Shown: one piece after another, positions 5,540 through 6,664 of the stretch
How positions within the stretch are numbered: the stretch's first letter is position 1
Layout: each line of letters opens with the position of its first letter
NCBI GenBank assembly: GCA_003241595.1
Contig: QFOU01000068.1
Span: forward strand, 1-6,664
Source: Pseudomonas fluorescens
GTDB taxonomy: Bacteria; Pseudomonadota; Alphaproteobacteria; UBA2136; UBA6156
DNA: 6,664 nt
Direction: 5' to 3'
Made by a program: the position numbers and the translations under genes
Notes under the pieces: model-generated
Told to the model about the DNA's origin: nothing
The model's input: the letters and a program-made list of their open reading frames with translations, nothing else
The model's database searches: none

Positions 5540-6280
5540 ATGGTGATTCCTGTGGCCCCCGTGCGGGTGATTGGGTATAACCCAAGCATGACGTCGCGTT
5601 ATCTCCCGTGTGGTTGGCGGGCTTTTGAAGGGCCTTTGCTGGTATTGGTCTGGGGCATGGCCCTTGGCGTGTTGTTGTGGGGAACTGGTGTGGATGTGGC
5701 GATCCAAGTGTGGTTGGATCGTAATTATAATCAGAATTTTAATACGTCCATGCGTGTGCTGGGACAATTAGGCAAAGGCAGTTTGCAGATCACCCTGTGT
5801 GTTGCGATCGGTGCGTTGTGGGCTGTTTATAACTGGAAGAACCGCAAGGTGGGATGCCGGATTGTCAGTCATGTGCTGATGGCGATCCCCGTGTTTGCCT
5901 TGGCCGGTGCCATTAACTGGGTTTTGAAATGGGCTATCGGGCGCGGGCGTCCGAAAGAATTCCTCTGGAATGGTCACTCGCCGTACGCGATGAACCCCTT
6001 CGAAATGACCTCGCAGTGGTGGAGTTTCCCCAGCGGCCACAGTTGCAGCACATTTGCCATCGCGGTGTGGTTGGGATTGGCATTCCCTCGCTTCCGCTGG
6101 GTGTTTTGGGTGGCTGCGACCATGTTGAGTTTTAGTCGTTTCTTGTCGCTTACGCCCCATTATCTGGGTGATGTGGTGGCAGGTGCCGCGATCGGTGCTT
6201 CTACCGCGTGGGCATGTTGGATCTTGAGTACGCGGCGGTATCCGCGCAAGCAGAAAGAGGGAGTTTCTTATGGAGACTAA
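5540..6280 (+). CDS. PAP2-superfamily membrane phosphatase
   Basis: PAP2 (type 2 phosphatidic acid phosphatase) enzymes remove phosphate from lipid substrates such as phosphatidic acid, undecaprenyl diphosphate or lipid A (LpxE, LpxF), with the active site on the periplasmic side. From ATG 5540 the protein has 246 residues. The three signature motifs are present: KWAIGRGRP (130-138, KX6RP), FPSGH (163-167) and SRFLSLTPHYLGD (199-211), with catalytic-type His167 and His207 and Asp211. Motif 3 has six residues between SR and H where the classical pattern has five. Hydrophobic stretches near 34-50, 83-97, 110-130, 173-182, 187-198 and 212-230 fit the usual six-helix layout. Starts at 5507, 5522 and 5588 (about 230 residues) remain possible; 5540 has the best ribosome site. 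Its end overlaps the following glycosyltransferase, so both are translated from one mRNA. Divergence from msbA suggests an envelope lipid substrate; the exact one is unknown. Confidence 0.87.
   Translation: MVIPVAPVRVIGYNPSMTSRYLPCGWRAFEGPLLVLVWGMALGVLLWGTGVDVAIQVWLDRNYNQNFNTSMRVLGQLGKGSLQITLCVAIGALWAVYNWKNRKVGCRIVSHVLMAIPVFALAGAINWVLKWAIGRGRPKEFLWNGHSPYAMNPFEMTSQWWSFPSGHSCSTFAIAVWLGLAFPRFRWVFWVAATMLSFSRFLSLTPHYLGDVVAGAAIGASTAWACWILSTRRYPRKQKEGVSYGD
5571..5585. repeat. Short perfect inverted repeat inside the 5' part of the phosphatase reading frame
   Basis: TTGGGT (5571-5576), spacer ATA, ACCCAA (5580-5585) form a perfect 6 bp inverted repeat ending 2 nt before the alternative start ATG at 5588. 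As RNA it would be a small 3 nt-loop hairpin covering the ribosome-binding zone of that ATG; as DNA it could be a short operator half-site pair. It may also be chance. Confidence 0.4.
6256..6263 (+). promoter_or_regulatory. Strong ribosome binding site of the glycosyltransferase gene
   Basis: AGAGGGAG lies within the last codons of the phosphatase gene, 6 nt before ATG 6270. It is the best Shine-Dalgarno in the window and fixes the start of the downstream gene. Confidence 0.75.
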
Positions 6281-6664
6281 TGGCATGATGGCATGGTGGC
6301 ATGCGATGACCCGCGCACAGAAGCGCTTTTGGGGGATGAGCCTGCTGCTGGCTGTGGCGTGTGGCTGGCTTTATCTGGCGGGTCATGACCGTTACGGTCT
6401 GTTTGATGTGGATGAGGGTGTGTTCACGCAGGCGACGATTGAGATGCGTCACTCGGGTGAACTTTCGATGCCGACCTACAATGGGGAGCCGCGTTACCAC
6501 AAACCGCCGTTGATCTACTGGGCGCAGGACCTGGCGATGAGCGCCCTGGGTGAAGACAGCCTCTACGCCGCGCGGTTGCCGAGTGCGTTGAGCGCGTTGT
6601 TGACCATTCTGTTGTTGGGATGGGGCGTTACGCGTTTAAGCGGAAGCTCACGCTGGGGGTTAAT
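6270..6664 (+). CDS. ArnT/PMT-type membrane glycosyltransferase, N-terminal 131 residues only
   Basis: Proteins of this type (GT83/PMT_2, ArnT-like) move a sugar from an undecaprenyl-phosphate carrier to lipid A or another envelope acceptor on the periplasmic face. The frame is open from ATG 6270 to the window end, so most of the protein is outside; family members are usually 450-600 residues. Seen here: a first membrane helix at about 21-38, then a periplasmic loop with FDVDEGVFTQATIEM (45-59), whose acidic residues Asp46, Asp48 and Glu49 correspond to the catalytic D-E motif. GEPRYHKPPLIYW (72-84) is the typical loop signature, followed by AARLPSAL (100-107) and a second helix at about 107-120. 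The first 11 bp overlap the phosphatase gene, indicating translational coupling. Sugar and acceptor cannot be read from this part; 4-amino-arabinose on lipid A is one possibility, so I give no symbol. Confidence 0.86.
   Translation, partial: METNGMMAWWHAMTRAQKRFWGMSLLLAVACGWLYLAGHDRYGLFDVDEGVFTQATIEMRHSGELSMPTYNGEPRYHKPPLIYWAQDLAMSALGEDSLYAARLPSALSALLTILLLGWGVTRLSGSSRWGL
6282..6305 (+). repeat. Three imperfect tandem 8 bp units at the start of the glycosyltransferase gene
   Basis: GGCATGAT, GGCATGGT and GGCATGCG follow one another without gaps. They encode the Met/Trp-rich N-terminus (GMMAWWHAM) and supply extra in-frame ATGs. Eight is not a multiple of three, so loss or gain of a unit would shift the frame. 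The copies are few and imperfect. Confidence 0.55.

Noticed and set aside
5768..6286. Minus-strand frame opposite the phosphatase
   Set aside because: The plus strand carries the three PAP2 motifs; the minus translation shows no domain.
1..6664. CRISPR arrays, tRNA/rRNA genes, insertion sequences, phage or toxin-antitoxin genes
   Set aside because: Looked for on both strands; coding density is high with envelope genes and no spaced repeats, transposase motifs or cloverleaf-like sequences were seen.

Overview
The window reads as ordinary chromosome from a Gram-negative bacterium, most likely an alphaproteobacterium. G+C looks moderately high by eye. The cluster order msbA, DUF374 acyltransferase, waaA, lpxK is one I associate with alphaproteobacterial genomes, and the LpxK N-terminus (FWYQP) has an alphaproteobacterial look. 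I cannot place it more finely from sequence alone.

Left to centre, minus strand, read from right to left. msbA (lipid A flippase) comes first and is closed by a strong intrinsic terminator. Then follow a His/Cys-rich membrane protein of unknown function, a DUF374 (LpxJ-like) acyltransferase, waaA (Kdo transferase) and lpxK (lipid A 4'-kinase), which runs off the left edge. The last four genes are closely spaced (57, 13 and 82 bp gaps) with no convincing terminator between them, so they are probably one transcript. Together the recognised genes cover late lipid A synthesis (4'-phosphorylation, Kdo addition, possibly secondary acylation) and flipping of the product across the inner membrane.

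Right end, plus strand, divergent from msbA. A PAP2-superfamily membrane phosphatase overlaps by 11 bp the start of a PMT/ArnT-type (GT83-like) glycosyltransferase that runs off the right edge. Both families use lipid-linked substrates on the outer face of the inner membrane, where MsbA delivers its cargo. The short divergent region between the two transcription units holds repeated TTATG motifs and may control both.

No RNA genes, insertion sequences, CRISPR arrays or phage genes were seen. The least explained item is the His/Cys-rich membrane protein inside the lipid A cluster. The most interesting arrangement is the phosphatase/glycosyltransferase pair facing the lipid A export and synthesis genes.
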